Shown here: positions 19,688 through 29,017 of the stretch, piece after piece
Numbering within the stretch: position 1 is the stretch's first letter
Layout: each line of letters begins with the position of its first letter
The notes under the pieces: model-generated
What the model was told of the DNA's origin: nothing
The model's database searches: none
What the model saw: only the letters and a program-made list of their open reading frames with translations
Source: Cyanophora paradoxa
Lineage: Eukaryota > Glaucocystophyceae > Cyanophorales > Cyanophoraceae
Reading direction: 5' to 3'
DNA: 64,000 nucleotides
Assembly (NCBI GenBank): GCA_004431415.1
Contig: QPMI01000396.1
Location: forward strand, 49,105 to 113,104
Position numbers and translations under genes: made by a program

Positions 19688-21076
19688 ATGGATGTCACTC
19701 AAAATTTGCAGCGGCTCGGCCTCAAAGAGCTCCTGACAACTCCGCAGGAAGCGAAGGACTTCTTTATGAACAATGAGCTTATGTTGGGTCTAACGAGCCA
19801 AACCAAGCCTGTTCGTGTTGTTGTCAACCCAAGCAATGACTATGGAGACTGCTTCGGTAAACGAGTCACCTACTTCCTTCCCAGATACAACTTCCTTCAG
19901 GGGCTCGAACTCCAGTTTACCCTTCCCGAGCTGACAGCTTTTACTGGTGACACTGACCTGGTTCGCACTGGTTATTTGCGATCGGTTGGTGCTCTCGTAA
20001 AGCGAATCGAAATCAAATATGCTTCCTACAGCTACATTGTCCCCGAGGACTGGCTTGTTCACAGCGCTCTGATTTTCAATGATGATGCTCAGCTCAAAAA
20101 GAAATACCGGTCAGGTGGCTGGCTACATGGAACACCACCGCAGGGGACAAATCGCACTGGAGGTATTTTCAGTGTAAAAATCCCCTGTCCCTGGGAGGGT
20201 TCTGTGCTTCCGATTGGTGCTCTATCTGGCGAGGTTTCCGTCGAGGTTTGGTTCCGTGATCGTGCCCAGGGCTTCGTCGAAACCAGCTATGGTGGTAGGT
20301 TTGTAACAGAATATGCCATAGGCGGTGATGCTTCTAAAGAAGATGGCCTTGGTAGTGTTGGAGCCGCTGCTGCTTCCCCTGCAAACATCGGCCAGAATAT
20401 AACTCCCAATGTTCTCAGTGTCACCCCTGCCAATCCGGAGCTTTCGAATCCAAAGATTATTGCTCATTGCATCAACGTTGATGAGGCCACTTTTGCCCAG
20501 GTGATTGAGAAAGTCAAAACGTCTGGAATCGCAATTCCCGCTACCGATGTCGGCTGGGTTGATGCTGATTCAATTACTTATGCTGGTGCTGGTGCGCCCA
20601 CCCGAATTAATCTGTCTCAAATCAGTGGACTTTGTTACGGCCTATTCGTTAGCATTCGCAAGCAGCCAAACATGAACCAAACTGATGGAAAACACAGTGT
20701 CCTCAAAACCGAGGCTAATGCTCGCGATATTACTATTTCCTGCGAATTGAATGGACAGCGGCTTTATTCAAATGAGCCTGTTCCTCTATTGCAAGGTGCT
20801 GAACTCATCGCTGATGTCTTCAAGTGCTCCAATCTCGACGCACCCCTTAATCGGTATGTTCTGACTGGATTGCCATTTTGCATTAGTGGGGATAAATCGA
20901 TTCGAAATGCTGCTCAAACTGGTTTCGTAGATCTGACGAACTCCAGCAGCTGCTTCCTGAATATCATGAACCCTGCTGCGTATGATGCTAACAACAAGAT
21001 TTACGTCCAAATTCGCGCTCTCCTTCACACTGTCCTAATTGTTGATGCTGCGGGACTGCGGAAAGTTAATCTCTAG
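19688..21076 (+). CDS. Major capsid protein, double jelly-roll type, 462 aa
   Basis: The translation shows features of polinton/PLV major capsid proteins: RYNFLQGLELQFTLPEL in the first jelly roll, then VKIPCPWEGSVLPIGALSG followed by VEVWFRDRAQGF at the junction of the two barrels. No transmembrane segment or signal peptide is present. I chose ATG 19688 (MDVTQNLQRLG), preceded by ATTATATAATTCG; an upstream TTG would add residues from the GC-rich intergenic hairpin. It is followed by the packaging ATPase, the usual partner. It forms the pseudo-hexameric capsomers of the virion. Confidence 0.88.
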   Translation: MDVTQNLQRLGLKELLTTPQEAKDFFMNNELMLGLTSQTKPVRVVVNPSNDYGDCFGKRVTYFLPRYNFLQGLELQFTLPELTAFTGDTDLVRTGYLRSVGALVKRIEIKYASYSYIVPEDWLVHSALIFNDDAQLKKKYRSGGWLHGTPPQGTNRTGGIFSVKIPCPWEGSVLPIGALSGEVSVEVWFRDRAQGFVETSYGGRFVTEYAIGGDASKEDGLGSVGAAAASPANIGQNITPNVLSVTPANPELSNPKIIAHCINVDEATFAQVIEKVKTSGIAIPATDVGWVDADSITYAGAGAPTRINLSQISGLCYGLFVSIRKQPNMNQTDGKHSVLKTEANARDITISCELNGQRLYSNEPVPLLQGAELIADVFKCSNLDAPLNRYVLTGLPFCISGDKSIRNAAQTGFVDLTNSSSCFLNIMNPAAYDANNKIYVQIRALLHTVLIVDAAGLRKVNL

Positions 21077-21152
21077 TCACAGTGTCGCCAGACAAGCTGA
21101 CTCGCCTGCGGTCGCGGTTGTGTTTGCCTGCGAATATCAATAGTTGGGCGCA

Positions 21153-21193
21153 GCCGAGGCAGTGCGGAGCCAAGAAGGCTCCTTGCCTTCGGC
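21153..21193. terminator. GC-rich intergenic hairpin, second copy
   Basis: Inner stem GGAGCC-AAGAA-GGCTCC (21166-21182) is enclosed by arms GCCGAGGCA (21153-21161) and TGCCTTCGGC (21184-21193). It lies between the major capsid gene (stop 21076) and the ATPase (ATG 21215) and is followed by CTTGTCTG. It is likely a transcript 3'-end signal, by inference. Confidence 0.55.
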
Positions 21194-21214
21194 TTGTCTG
21201 ACGACTATTTTTTG

Positions 21215-21961
21215 ATGGATGAGTCTCAAGAGCTCGCAAAGTTCCAGCCTAGCGATATGAGGGTCCCTTTTAAAGCCCTGTTTATATCGAAATCTAATAG
21301 TGGCAAATCGTTCTATTGCACAAAGCATCTGCTTCGACTGCTATATCCAAAGATTAATCGAGTGGTTGTGTTTACGGCCACCAAATTCAATGGTGAATAC
21401 GAAGCAATAACAAAAGAGCTTTACGATGATTTTCAACCTGCCATTGTTGCAGAAATCATTGATTCACAGCGCGCTCTAATCGAAAACAAAAAGAAAGCGC
21501 CGCAGATATTACTTGTATTGGACGATCTTGTTGCTGCATCTGAAACTGTTGATCTTCGAAACAGCAAGGTTGTTAATCGACTTTTTATGCAGTGCCGCCA
21601 TTTTTGCATTTCTACGATTTTAATGTCGCAAAAACTAACAGCTCTTAGTCAATCGATTCGTTCTAATGCTGATTATTGTTTTTTCTTTAGCTATTCTAAT
21701 CACACAGAGCTTGAGGCTATCTATCGAGAGTTTAGTCATCTCCCGAAAGACGAATTTATTGCTTTGTTCCAAACTTGGGCTCACGATTATCAGTGCCTAG
21801 TCCTTGATGGGACCAAATACGATACGGCCTGGTTCGTTGACAAGGCAGTTGAAGATAAGAGTTTTCGTTTTACGAAGTGGGTTAAGAATGAACCTGAAGA
21901 ACGTAAGAAAGAAGAATCACCTGTTATCTCTAAAAAGAAGCATTTTAAAATCTTAGCTTAA
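21215..21961 (+). CDS. A32/FtsK-type genome-packaging ATPase, 248 aa
   Basis: Walker A is ISKSNSGKSFY near residue 25 and Walker B is ILLVLDDL near residue 98, followed by a conserved MSQKLTALSQSIRSNADY stretch that matches the sensor region of A32-like ATPases. It pumps viral DNA into preformed capsids. I chose ATG 21215 (MDESQELAKFQ), just after TATTTTTTG; an in-frame TTG upstream lies in the hairpin. The C-terminus is lysine-rich (EERKKEESPVISKKKHF). It is followed after 9 bp by the next gene, so probably co-transcribed. Confidence 0.9.
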   Translation: MDESQELAKFQPSDMRVPFKALFISKSNSGKSFYCTKHLLRLLYPKINRVVVFTATKFNGEYEAITKELYDDFQPAIVAEIIDSQRALIENKKKAPQILLVLDDLVAASETVDLRNSKVVNRLFMQCRHFCISTILMSQKLTALSQSIRSNADYCFFFSYSNHTELEAIYREFSHLPKDEFIALFQTWAHDYQCLVLDGTKYDTAWFVDKAVEDKSFRFTKWVKNEPEERKKEESPVISKKKHFKILA

Positions 21962-21970
21962 TAAAATAAG

Positions 21971-22609
21971 ATGGGTCGCGGCATTCCAAAGAAGGGATAT
22001 CGTGAACGACGCAAGGTTAATATATCTGAGCCCAATGCTCCACTGATTGAAAGTGGGTCAACTGAAGGCGCAGCTGTTGCTGATCCTAGCGGGGAGCTTG
22101 CAAGCAACCCCAAACTAAACGCACCCGTAGCGAAAACAATTGCGTCGGCAGCAGCTAACGCAAGTGCGATTGACGATCGACAAAGCCAGGCTAAAACTGT
22201 TACTGAAATGCAGTCCGATATTGATGATGATGCTGCTAGAATTATCCAAGCAATGGCATCTGAACCACGTTATTCAGGGCCAAAAATCAAGACAGCAACA
22301 GTATCAAAGAGTCAGATCGAGGAACTAACAGCTAAATTGCGAGATCTTGAGGCTCGATCAGCTAATATCGAATCGTATGTAAAAGACAAGCAAGAAAGAG
22401 CTAAGATCCGTGAGATGCTCCGTAGCGAGATGTTTAAACATAGACCCATGGATGTACCAGATTTACGCTTTCTGAAAAACGAAAAAGAGAAGGCTTCACA
22501 AGCTCTTGATGATGCAGCTGTAAAGCCAGCTACACCCAATGTTTCTGAAGCCAATTCAACGAGCTCACAGATTAAGGGAGCGATGGGTGGGAGAAGGATT
22601 CGTCTGTGA
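21971..22609 (+). CDS. Hypothetical coiled-coil viral protein, 212 aa
   Basis: The basic N-terminus (MGRGIPKKGYRERRK) is followed by an Ala/Ser-rich spacer and a predicted coiled coil at about residues 115-165 (IEELTAKLRDLEARSANIES). The C-terminus GAMGGRRIRL is basic again. It sits 9 bp after the ATPase and overlaps the convergent gene 22572-23183 by 38 bp at the 3' ends. Such a basic, helical protein could be a scaffold or a core protein, but I do not recognise a family. Confidence 0.65.
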   Translation: MGRGIPKKGYRERRKVNISEPNAPLIESGSTEGAAVADPSGELASNPKLNAPVAKTIASAAANASAIDDRQSQAKTVTEMQSDIDDDAARIIQAMASEPRYSGPKIKTATVSKSQIEELTAKLRDLEARSANIESYVKDKQERAKIREMLRSEMFKHRPMDVPDLRFLKNEKEKASQALDDAAVKPATPNVSEANSTSSQIKGAMGGRRIRL

Positions 22610-23183
22610 CACATCGATCAACAGTATTTGCATCCACACACTTGGAACATCCACATTTGTGTTTCATTTCATCCATTTTCGCTAATACCCAGACATGCCT
22701 TCCATTTTTCATGATTTTCTTTAGATTTGGCACCCAATACCACACGATAAATCTGAACTTCAGCCACGGCGTAGATGGATTGCACTGGTTACAGTTCCAA
22801 ACTACTTTTTCACTGTATTGCATCAGCTCTTGCTGAGGTATCCAACTCGTAAATTCATTGCACTTCGCACACTTCAAACGTGCTTCTCGGACAATTGAAA
22901 TCTTATCAAAGCATCCGTATTCCTGCTTCTCTCTCGTTTCCCCTGCATATGAGGTTATAATCTTGTCAAACTGCTTTTCAAAACATTCGTGACACTTGTT
23001 GTTATTTCGATTCCACATTGCTTCATTTTCACAGACATCATTGCAATCTCTGCAAAGAATAGAGCGAACACGTCTGCGCACCTCACAAACTTCCTCATCA
23101 CTAGACTCTGTGGCCTCCCTATAATCTGAAGTGCTAAAGAGACCTCTTGGAGCAAGTGTGCCGAAATAGTTGTGTCCTCCCAT
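22572..23183 (-). CDS. Cys-rich putative zinc-binding viral protein, 203 aa
   Basis: Starting at ATG 23181-23183, it contains several Cys pairs: ILCRDCNDVC, NKCHECFEKQF, LKCAKCNEF, WNCNQCNP and HKCGCSKC. The spacing suggests three or four zinc-binding sites. A central aromatic segment (FRFIVWYWVPNLKK) lies between the third and fourth. It is probably a nucleic-acid- or protein-binding regulator. Its 3' end overlaps that of the preceding plus-strand gene by 38 bp. No family is assigned. Confidence 0.6.
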   Translation of the reverse strand: MGGHNYFGTLAPRGLFSTSDYREATESSDEEVCEVRRRVRSILCRDCNDVCENEAMWNRNNNKCHECFEKQFDKIITSYAGETREKQEYGCFDKISIVREARLKCAKCNEFTSWIPQQELMQYSEKVVWNCNQCNPSTPWLKFRFIVWYWVPNLKKIMKNGRHVWVLAKMDEMKHKCGCSKCVDANTVDRCVTDESFSHPSLP

Positions 23184-23242
23184 TGTCTTTCACTTTTTAC
23201 AATATCGGATTGATATTTCTTTAAGACTTGCAAACGCATTGC

Positions 23243-23533
23243 CTAATCGAAATCAGGCAAATCTGTTAGATCCTCCACAGTAGGTCTTCTTTGCTGTTTT
23301 GCTCGATCAATCCTTTCCTGAACTACCGCTGGTTCTTCTAATTGACATATCTCAAAAGCGCGCTGCAATTCACGTTTGTCATACTCTCGCAGATGCGGCA
23401 AAGACAATAACCATTCAGCATATTTTGGGTCGCTAAAAACTACTTTAAGATGAGTTTCACCTTTATATTTTCCAAATCGAATTGTTCCTGCGGCGCAGCG
23501 ACGCTGCTTGTCTGCGGGCATTATTTGAATCAT
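23243..23533 (-). CDS. Small viral protein with FGKYKG motif, about 96 aa
   Basis: The core IRFGKYKGETHLKVVFSD followed by PKYAEWLLS matches the motif seen in the C-terminal region of exodeoxyribonuclease X-like proteins and in small viral proteins of the same fold (FGKYKG...D..Y..WL). The C-terminus is charged and ends DLTDLPDFD. Starts at ATG 23533 or 23521 are both possible; the N-terminal codons overlap a copy of the dispersed CTTGTCTGCGG repeat. There are no nuclease catalytic residues, so I infer only a DNA-associated role. Confidence 0.6.
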   Translation of the reverse strand: MIQIMPADKQRRCAAGTIRFGKYKGETHLKVVFSDPKYAEWLLSLPHLREYDKRELQRAFEICQLEEPAVVQERIDRAKQQRRPTVEDLTDLPDFD

Positions 23534-23630
23534 ATCTCGGATTTTATGTTCGGAATTTAACGCAACACAAACCTGCGATTTATGCCATAAAAAGATTTCG
23601 TACCTTGTTTGTGACGAGAAAACCAAAGAA

Positions 23631-23906
23631 ATGGATGTTGAATCATCAACTAAACAGCGTGGTCGCAAACCAATTGTTGTTACCCCTGAAATTGCTGCTG
23701 CACGAAAGGCAAAGCGTGCAGAGAGCCATCGCCGTCGTTACAATGAAGATCCGGAATTTCGCCGACGACACATAGAAACCAGCTCAAGATACCAGCAGAA
23801 CAACAGCGAGAATCATTTAGAGGCCAATCGCCGCTATCGCAATCGAATCTACGAAAAGTTAGCACTGCTAGAGTCCCTCCAACAATGTGTTGTTATAGCT
23901 CTTTGA
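23631..23906 (+). CDS. Small basic DNA-binding-like viral protein, 91 aa
   Basis: It starts at ATG 23631. An AT-hook-like RGRKP (residues 10-14) is followed by a very basic helix (AARKAKRAESHRRRYNEDPE, then FRRRHIETSSRYQQ) and a short leucine-containing helix (YEKLALLESLQQ), giving a bZIP-like layout. It is likely to bind DNA as a transcription or packaging factor. Its 3' end overlaps that of the convergent integrase reading by 14 bp. No exact family is claimed. Confidence 0.55.
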   Translation: MDVESSTKQRGRKPIVVTPEIAAARKAKRAESHRRRYNEDPEFRRRHIETSSRYQQNNSENHLEANRRYRNRIYEKLALLESLQQCVVIAL

Positions 23907-25052
23907 CTAGCCTTCTGGTCTTTGTTCTCTCTAATATTCCACCAGGGTTTAACTTGACAGTTCCAGCTGTCGCAAGTTGCTTTTGAAGGCGAAGCAGCTT
24001 CTTATTTTTTTCTATGTCCACTCGATCTAAATTCTCTCGCATCAGATTTAGCTCCTTCTTTCTGCGCTGCTGTGACCGCTGTGCTGCATTTCCCGCACGA
24101 CGTTCCTCTGAATCTACTGGGACCTTTAAAAGTTGCTGGTAGGTCACTGGTGTATCCGATCCAGCGAGTTTAAATCTTAGAAGGGGTCCAAAACCCCAAT
24201 CGACTCAATTCGAAATACTTCTTTCGAGAAGGTTGGCTTTGTCGATTTATCGAAGGTTCTCCTGGTTAGCTTAACTCGAACTAGGTCTCCTACTTTAAAT
24301 TCGACCTCCTTCAGGTAGTGTTGCTGCTCGTAGATCTCTCGCTGATAATCGTTGCGCGCGATTGTCTCCTTCGGATTCTCTGCTGCAGCGTTTGGCGATG
24401 TACCAATCGACCTATGCTCTGACGAATTATAATTGCGCAAGAAAGCGGGCAGCTTGTCGATGTACCTATCCGTGTCATATGCCTCCATATACCGTGCAAT
24501 AACTCGCTTCAAAGTTCCATTAAATCTTTCTATTTTGCCGTTTGCTTGTGGTCGATGCGCTTCCACAGCATTGTGCTTAATTCCCTCAGCTTCTAACAAA
24601 CTACCAGCTGAAGCTTTAAACTCCTGATCTGTCTGAATAATATCCGGCTTGGCTGGAAAACTATCTATGAGTTTCCGTAGTGTTGAAAGGAGTGTACTTT
24701 CGCTCTTGTTCTTCATTGGAATGCTGTAGGCTTTCCGAGTCACTACGTCCACTGCGTTCATTATAAAGTGAATACCGCGGTTTGTTCTAGCGTACGGAGT
24801 CACGTCGATTAGGTCCACCTCGTAGTATTTCTCTGCTTTGTCGTATGTTATACTTGTGAATGGTTTCTCTTTTTGCGGCCTCGCAAATCTTTGCGCTGTC
24901 GATAATTTCTCCAGCACTTCTCTAACCCTGGAAACTGGTATTTTCAACTTCTTGGCAATACGTGTGGCAGACTGAAGCCCTATTTCTGGATCATAGTATG
25001 CCTCCTGAATTTTGGCTGATGTACTCATGAGGAACTGTGCTGTAATAGTCAT
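23893..25052 (-). CDS. Retrovirus-type integrase (DDE), frameshifted near the C-terminus
   Basis: The catalytic core shows the three acidic residues in YEVDLIDV, IIQTDQEF and QANGKIERFNGTLK, in the D,D-35-E arrangement of polinton integrases. An N-terminal helical region (LQSATRIAKKLKIPVSRVRE) resembles a helix-turn-helix. After VFRIESIGVLDPF the frame stops at 24177, but FKLAGSDTPVTYQQLLKV, which looks like the usual SH3/chromo-type C-terminus, continues in another frame to 23893; one extra C in the CCCC at 24186-24189 joins them. It inserts the viral genome, matching the TG...CA ends and 6-bp target duplication. It overlaps the end of the polymerase gene. Confidence 0.88.
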
Positions 25053-28000
25053 CCGAAATTATCTTTCGCTTTGTGTATTCCGTCTTATTTAATACTCTGC
25101 TGAATGGAATCTGAATGATTGAACTAAAACCTATCCCCTCCTCGCGTTGCTTTCCATTCGGTTTGAAGACACGAGATAGTTTAGACTCTATTTTGCACTC
25201 CGGCTGATACCGGCTCTCAAGCATCTGCTTGAACGCTTCCAAAGCAACCCGAGAATGGAGGTGCCCCTTCCTCATCTCCGGATCATTCGAAAGCCAGTTC
25301 TCTTCGATCCAGCTTTTTGGTATTCCTTTGGCACGCACATGCACGTCCGATTCACCGTTCGCTTTCACGTACCGACAACAGTACACCTTGGGCCCAACGA
25401 AATACGCCTCCACAATGTGTCCCTGGATATCGTAATCTAGTTTTCCAAGTTCGCTCTCGCAGATCACCCTGTTCGCCTCCTCTTCGCCCATTCCTCCACA
25501 GAGTAGGGCCGCTTCATGCAATCAGTCACCAGCTCTGCAAATTTCCTGTGCACAACAAGAGAGTCCGTGTCCGTGTAAAACGGCATGGCTTCGATGTCTT
25601 TATAAGAGTTCATCTTTACTAGGAACCTGTCCATTATCTCGCGACTGTAGGACAGAATAAATGCTCCAATAAAACAGGGCTTCGACACACAAGCATCACG
25701 TTTGCTCTCAGGTACTTCATATGTCACATACATCCGTGTTTCACTCTCAATTTCGATGTCTGTAATCGTAGACGTCCGCTGTAGCTCCTTAAATCGGCGG
25801 TAATTAGAAACTAGCTCTGTTGTTTCGATCACAGGCCTCTGGGCAAATTTTCCGTAAAGACCATTTAATTGAATCTTTGCTGTTGCGTACTGAGCTGTGC
25901 CCTTCCTTGAACGAGCTTTCATACAGTATAACTTCTCGATGTAATCTTTAAACATTCTCTCCTTGCCTTCAAATAAATACACCTCGTGAACTTCTGTTAT
26001 TTCCACCCAAGCGCTATCGCCCTGTAGATATCAACCGATGTATACATCTCGCGCTCGATCGGTTTCAGGTTCGACCAGCCCAAATTCGACTCGTGACGAG
26101 GTAGCGGAGAAAGCACAAGGTCCTGAGGAATTTTCGCACTGATGCTCGCAATGAACAGTTGCTCCATTTTTCGACTTAACATGAACTTTCTAAAACGTTC
26201 TAATGCCTCCGGTTCATTGATTAGCTTAAATTTACCTGTAGGAAACTGGTTAAAGTACATAGCGGTTGGATATAGAGAGACCACATCCAGATCTACCAAG
26301 TAATCATCTGGACCCTTCGAGACAAACTTGCGTTTGAATGGTAAACAGCGACCTCCGTAAATCGCCCTGCGAAACACCTGATCTTCACTATACTTCGGAA
26401 GTTGCAGCTCTGTCTTCAACAGCTGCCGGTAAATCTGAAAAGCCATTGATGAAGCTGTAAGTGTTTGTTTGGAATTCACATTTATTCCAAATAGATCAAA
26501 GCTCGTACTCGAATATTTCATGTATAGCTCCGTCATCGATCGCACGTCGGCTCTAAGATATTCTCCCCATTCCTCCTTGTGTGTCTCAACGTCTGCCCAC
26601 GTCTTGATCTTGCGATGGTCAAAGTCTCCTTTGATTGTCGTGCAGCCGTAGTCCTTTCCAGCCTGTTTTAGTGAACCTTGAATATGTAGGCACGGGTCAA
26701 AACTCGTCAACTCTCCTCCTGCTGACGTCTTCCATTTCATACTCTTAATCTTGCCCGAGGAGCGCATGACGTTCACCTGGCTTTCTGGCCGATTCTCAAT
26801 CAGCCATCGGTATATGAATATCAGATCAAAACCAGCACCGTTGTAAAATACTACTGTGGTCTTCTCTGCCCAAGCATCCAGCCATTGCATGAATTGATTT
26901 AATGTTTCAGGACCGTAAAACATCTTGGTTCCTACAATTTCGCCCTTGCATATTATGTCTGTGTCAACAGCATAAGGAACGTGGGTCTTGCCATCACAAG
27001 GAAATGTTTCAAAGTCAGCCCCTATCACGCTATCCATCGCTGTAAATTCACTCTCCTTTTCGCAAGGAGTAATCTTTCTTCCAATAACACCTTTGTTTCT
27101 GATGGCGGCAACGCATTTGTTTGTGTGATCTTCAATTGGATTGTAGGCGCAACGACATCTAGCACAAAACTGACAGGTTAGCTTGTGTCTTTCCAGTTCG
27201 AACTGCATTTTCCCGCAGGCACTACACTTCTCCATCTCAGTCGTTCTTTTATCCTTAATCAGGTAGCAGTGCACATCGACTATACAAAGGTGAGCACGTT
27301 TTTCAAATCCTAGATCGGTCGCAAAAGCAGCTTAAACTTTCCTTGCGAAAACTCAAAAACGCTGGTGTCTATTCTGTAAAAAGCGCTCAGCTTATTAATC
27401 GTTGGCACATCAACTGATATCATTCCTCGCCGCAGTCCTAGCTGTGTTCTAATCCCTCCGTAGTCCAGTCTCTGAAGTTGCTTGTAAATTCGATCAAGGC
27501 TTATTCTTCCAGGGTTTAGCTTCACATATTCAAAACACTCAAGCACACAGTTGTCTTCTGGTGAAATCGGACAGTAGATCTTATTCATGGTCAGGGCTTT
27601 GCCATTGAATGGGAGTTTCGGTACGTTTCCAAGTGCGCCTGCAGCGTTCTCTGCAATGAGCACCTCTATTTTCACTACTGGCCAAAGGTCGTTGTCTTCA
27701 TATGGCTGCTGCGCTAGCATCCATTGTTCCATCTTTTCAGCCAGATTTGACAAGAGCGACTGCATTGTGCCCTCTTCGATTGTTGCTAGTTGAGTGCGAT
27801 ACATGCGAAAGTTATCGAAATGAAACCGAATTAGGACGCTTGATCCTATTTTCTCTGGAATTCGCAGCTCTCTCAGAAACTCAATCGTGATCTCTTTAAC
27901 CCGCTCAGGTATTGGAGTCGGATCAATATCCAAAATATCCTTGGTAAATAACAACCCGGATATGCATAGTGAGTATAATTTAACACGGTATCACCTCGAC

Positions 28001-28313
28001 CTGTCTCGCGAAATAAATTCGAGATCCCATACTCTACAATTTCATCAAACTCTCGCGTGGCTTCAATTCGAGCATTGCGTTCGTTCTCAAAATGACTTGT
28101 TATCCATGACTGGTACAAAGGGCGCTGCGGCCGGTTCGTCTGTCTAAGTCTAAGCAATGTTGAAAGATTAGCTCGAAGATTTTGTGTGTGGGTTCCCCTC
28201 TGTGGGTCTGCTAGTCGCATCAGTGTGTTCAAATATGTTCCGTTAATGTACCTAAGATTGTGTAGCTCCTGCGCTAGACTCCGAATTTCAGCTCTCAGAT
28301 TGTTCCTGTCCAT
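24991..28313 (-). CDS. Protein-primed DNA polymerase B, about 1,100 aa, four frameshifts
   Basis: From ATG 28311-28313 the gene lies in five overlapping readings (28313-27873, 27954-27310, about 27300-25997, 26006-25464, 25521-24991). The middle parts contain a CxxC...H...CxxC zinc-like cluster (27150-27240), exonuclease motifs GADFETF (near 27016), NGAGFD (near 26845) and YLRADV (near 26546), and polymerase motifs DVVSLYP (near 26262), KIQLNGLYGKF (near 25875) and YTDTDS (near 25580). These are diagnostic for family B polymerases of protein-primed viruses; the N-terminal 350 residues probably include the terminal-protein region. Three breaks are each cured by one added base in a short homopolymer; the fourth (25464-25521) was not pinned. 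It copies the linear genome from the inverted repeats. Confidence 0.88.
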
Positions 28314-28451
28314 TATGAATAGGTCTCTACAATATTGGATGGCCGAAAACTTTTTGGGATTTAATCGCAGACAATCTCTGATTGCTAGTATGTATGCGAG
28401 AAACCTTTAAGCCACATAACTGGCGTCCGCAAAGTCATCGACTCCTCTCCA
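28314..28451. promoter_or_regulatory. Upstream region of the polymerase gene
   Basis: The 138 bp between the polymerase ATG and the right inverted repeat hold no gene. Transcription of the polymerase must start here or inside the repeat; I see no clear TATA box. Confidence 0.35.
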
Positions 28452-29011
28452 GAGGCCGCACCAGAGCGCTCTTGGGACACGAAGTGCTTCAATGTACTCA
28501 TCATTATCGCCTAGATAGAGCTAAACGCTTTTCCTCTGGTTGCTTCAATGTTCTCATCATTTCGCCTAAAATTAACCTAAACGTGCTTCCTCTGTTAGCT
28601 TCATCGTACTCATCTATATCGCCTAAAATTAACCTAAACGTGCTTCCTCTGTTAGCTTCGATGTACACTTCATTATCGCCTAAAATTAACCTAAACGTGT
28701 TTCCTCTGATAGCTTCATTGTACACATTAATATCGTCTAGACTATTCTGCCACGTTGCTCTGCAGACCGCGCTCATGGGGGCAGCGCTCCTCTTCGCCTA
28801 TTCTTGTTGTCTCCTCTGCCTTGTATAGTCGTCAGATATTGCTAGGCTTCGACCTAGGGAATCGGATAGTAGACGTAGCTGGATCGGTGGGGTAGACGTA
28901 TATGGTGAAATAACTAATGAAACGCTGGAGGTATACACTTGAAACGCATGGAATCGGGGGCTATGGAGCGAAGCGGAATTGCCCGGGTGTGAGGTCCATG
29001 CGTATACAACA
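28452..29011. repeat. Right terminal inverted repeat, 560 bp
   Basis: Inverted copy of 7516-8075, ending GCGTATACAACA. It carries the same 57-bp tandem repeats and the same short frame (28504-28776, minus). Confidence 0.95.
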
Positions 29012-29017
29012 GTCGCC
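29012..29017. repeat. Target-site duplication GTCGCC, right copy
   Basis: Identical to 7510-7515 and directly abutting the CA end of the element. Confidence 0.93.

Larger units (their letters stand above)
7516..29011. mobile_element. Integrated polinton/Maverick-type virus, 21,496 bp
   Basis: The element has 560-bp terminal inverted repeats, TG...CA ends as expected for a retrovirus-type integrase, and a 6-bp target duplication. It carries the defining gene set: protein-primed DNA polymerase B, integrase, major capsid protein of the double-jelly-roll type, penton-like minor capsid proteins and an A32/FtsK-type packaging ATPase. I see no adenovirus-type maturation protease and no helicase. 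Composition is visibly AT-richer than the host flanks, with no introns. About one third of the length is a fibre-gene cassette. The near-identical ends suggest recent insertion, but several genes contain one-base frameshifts. Confidence 0.95.
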
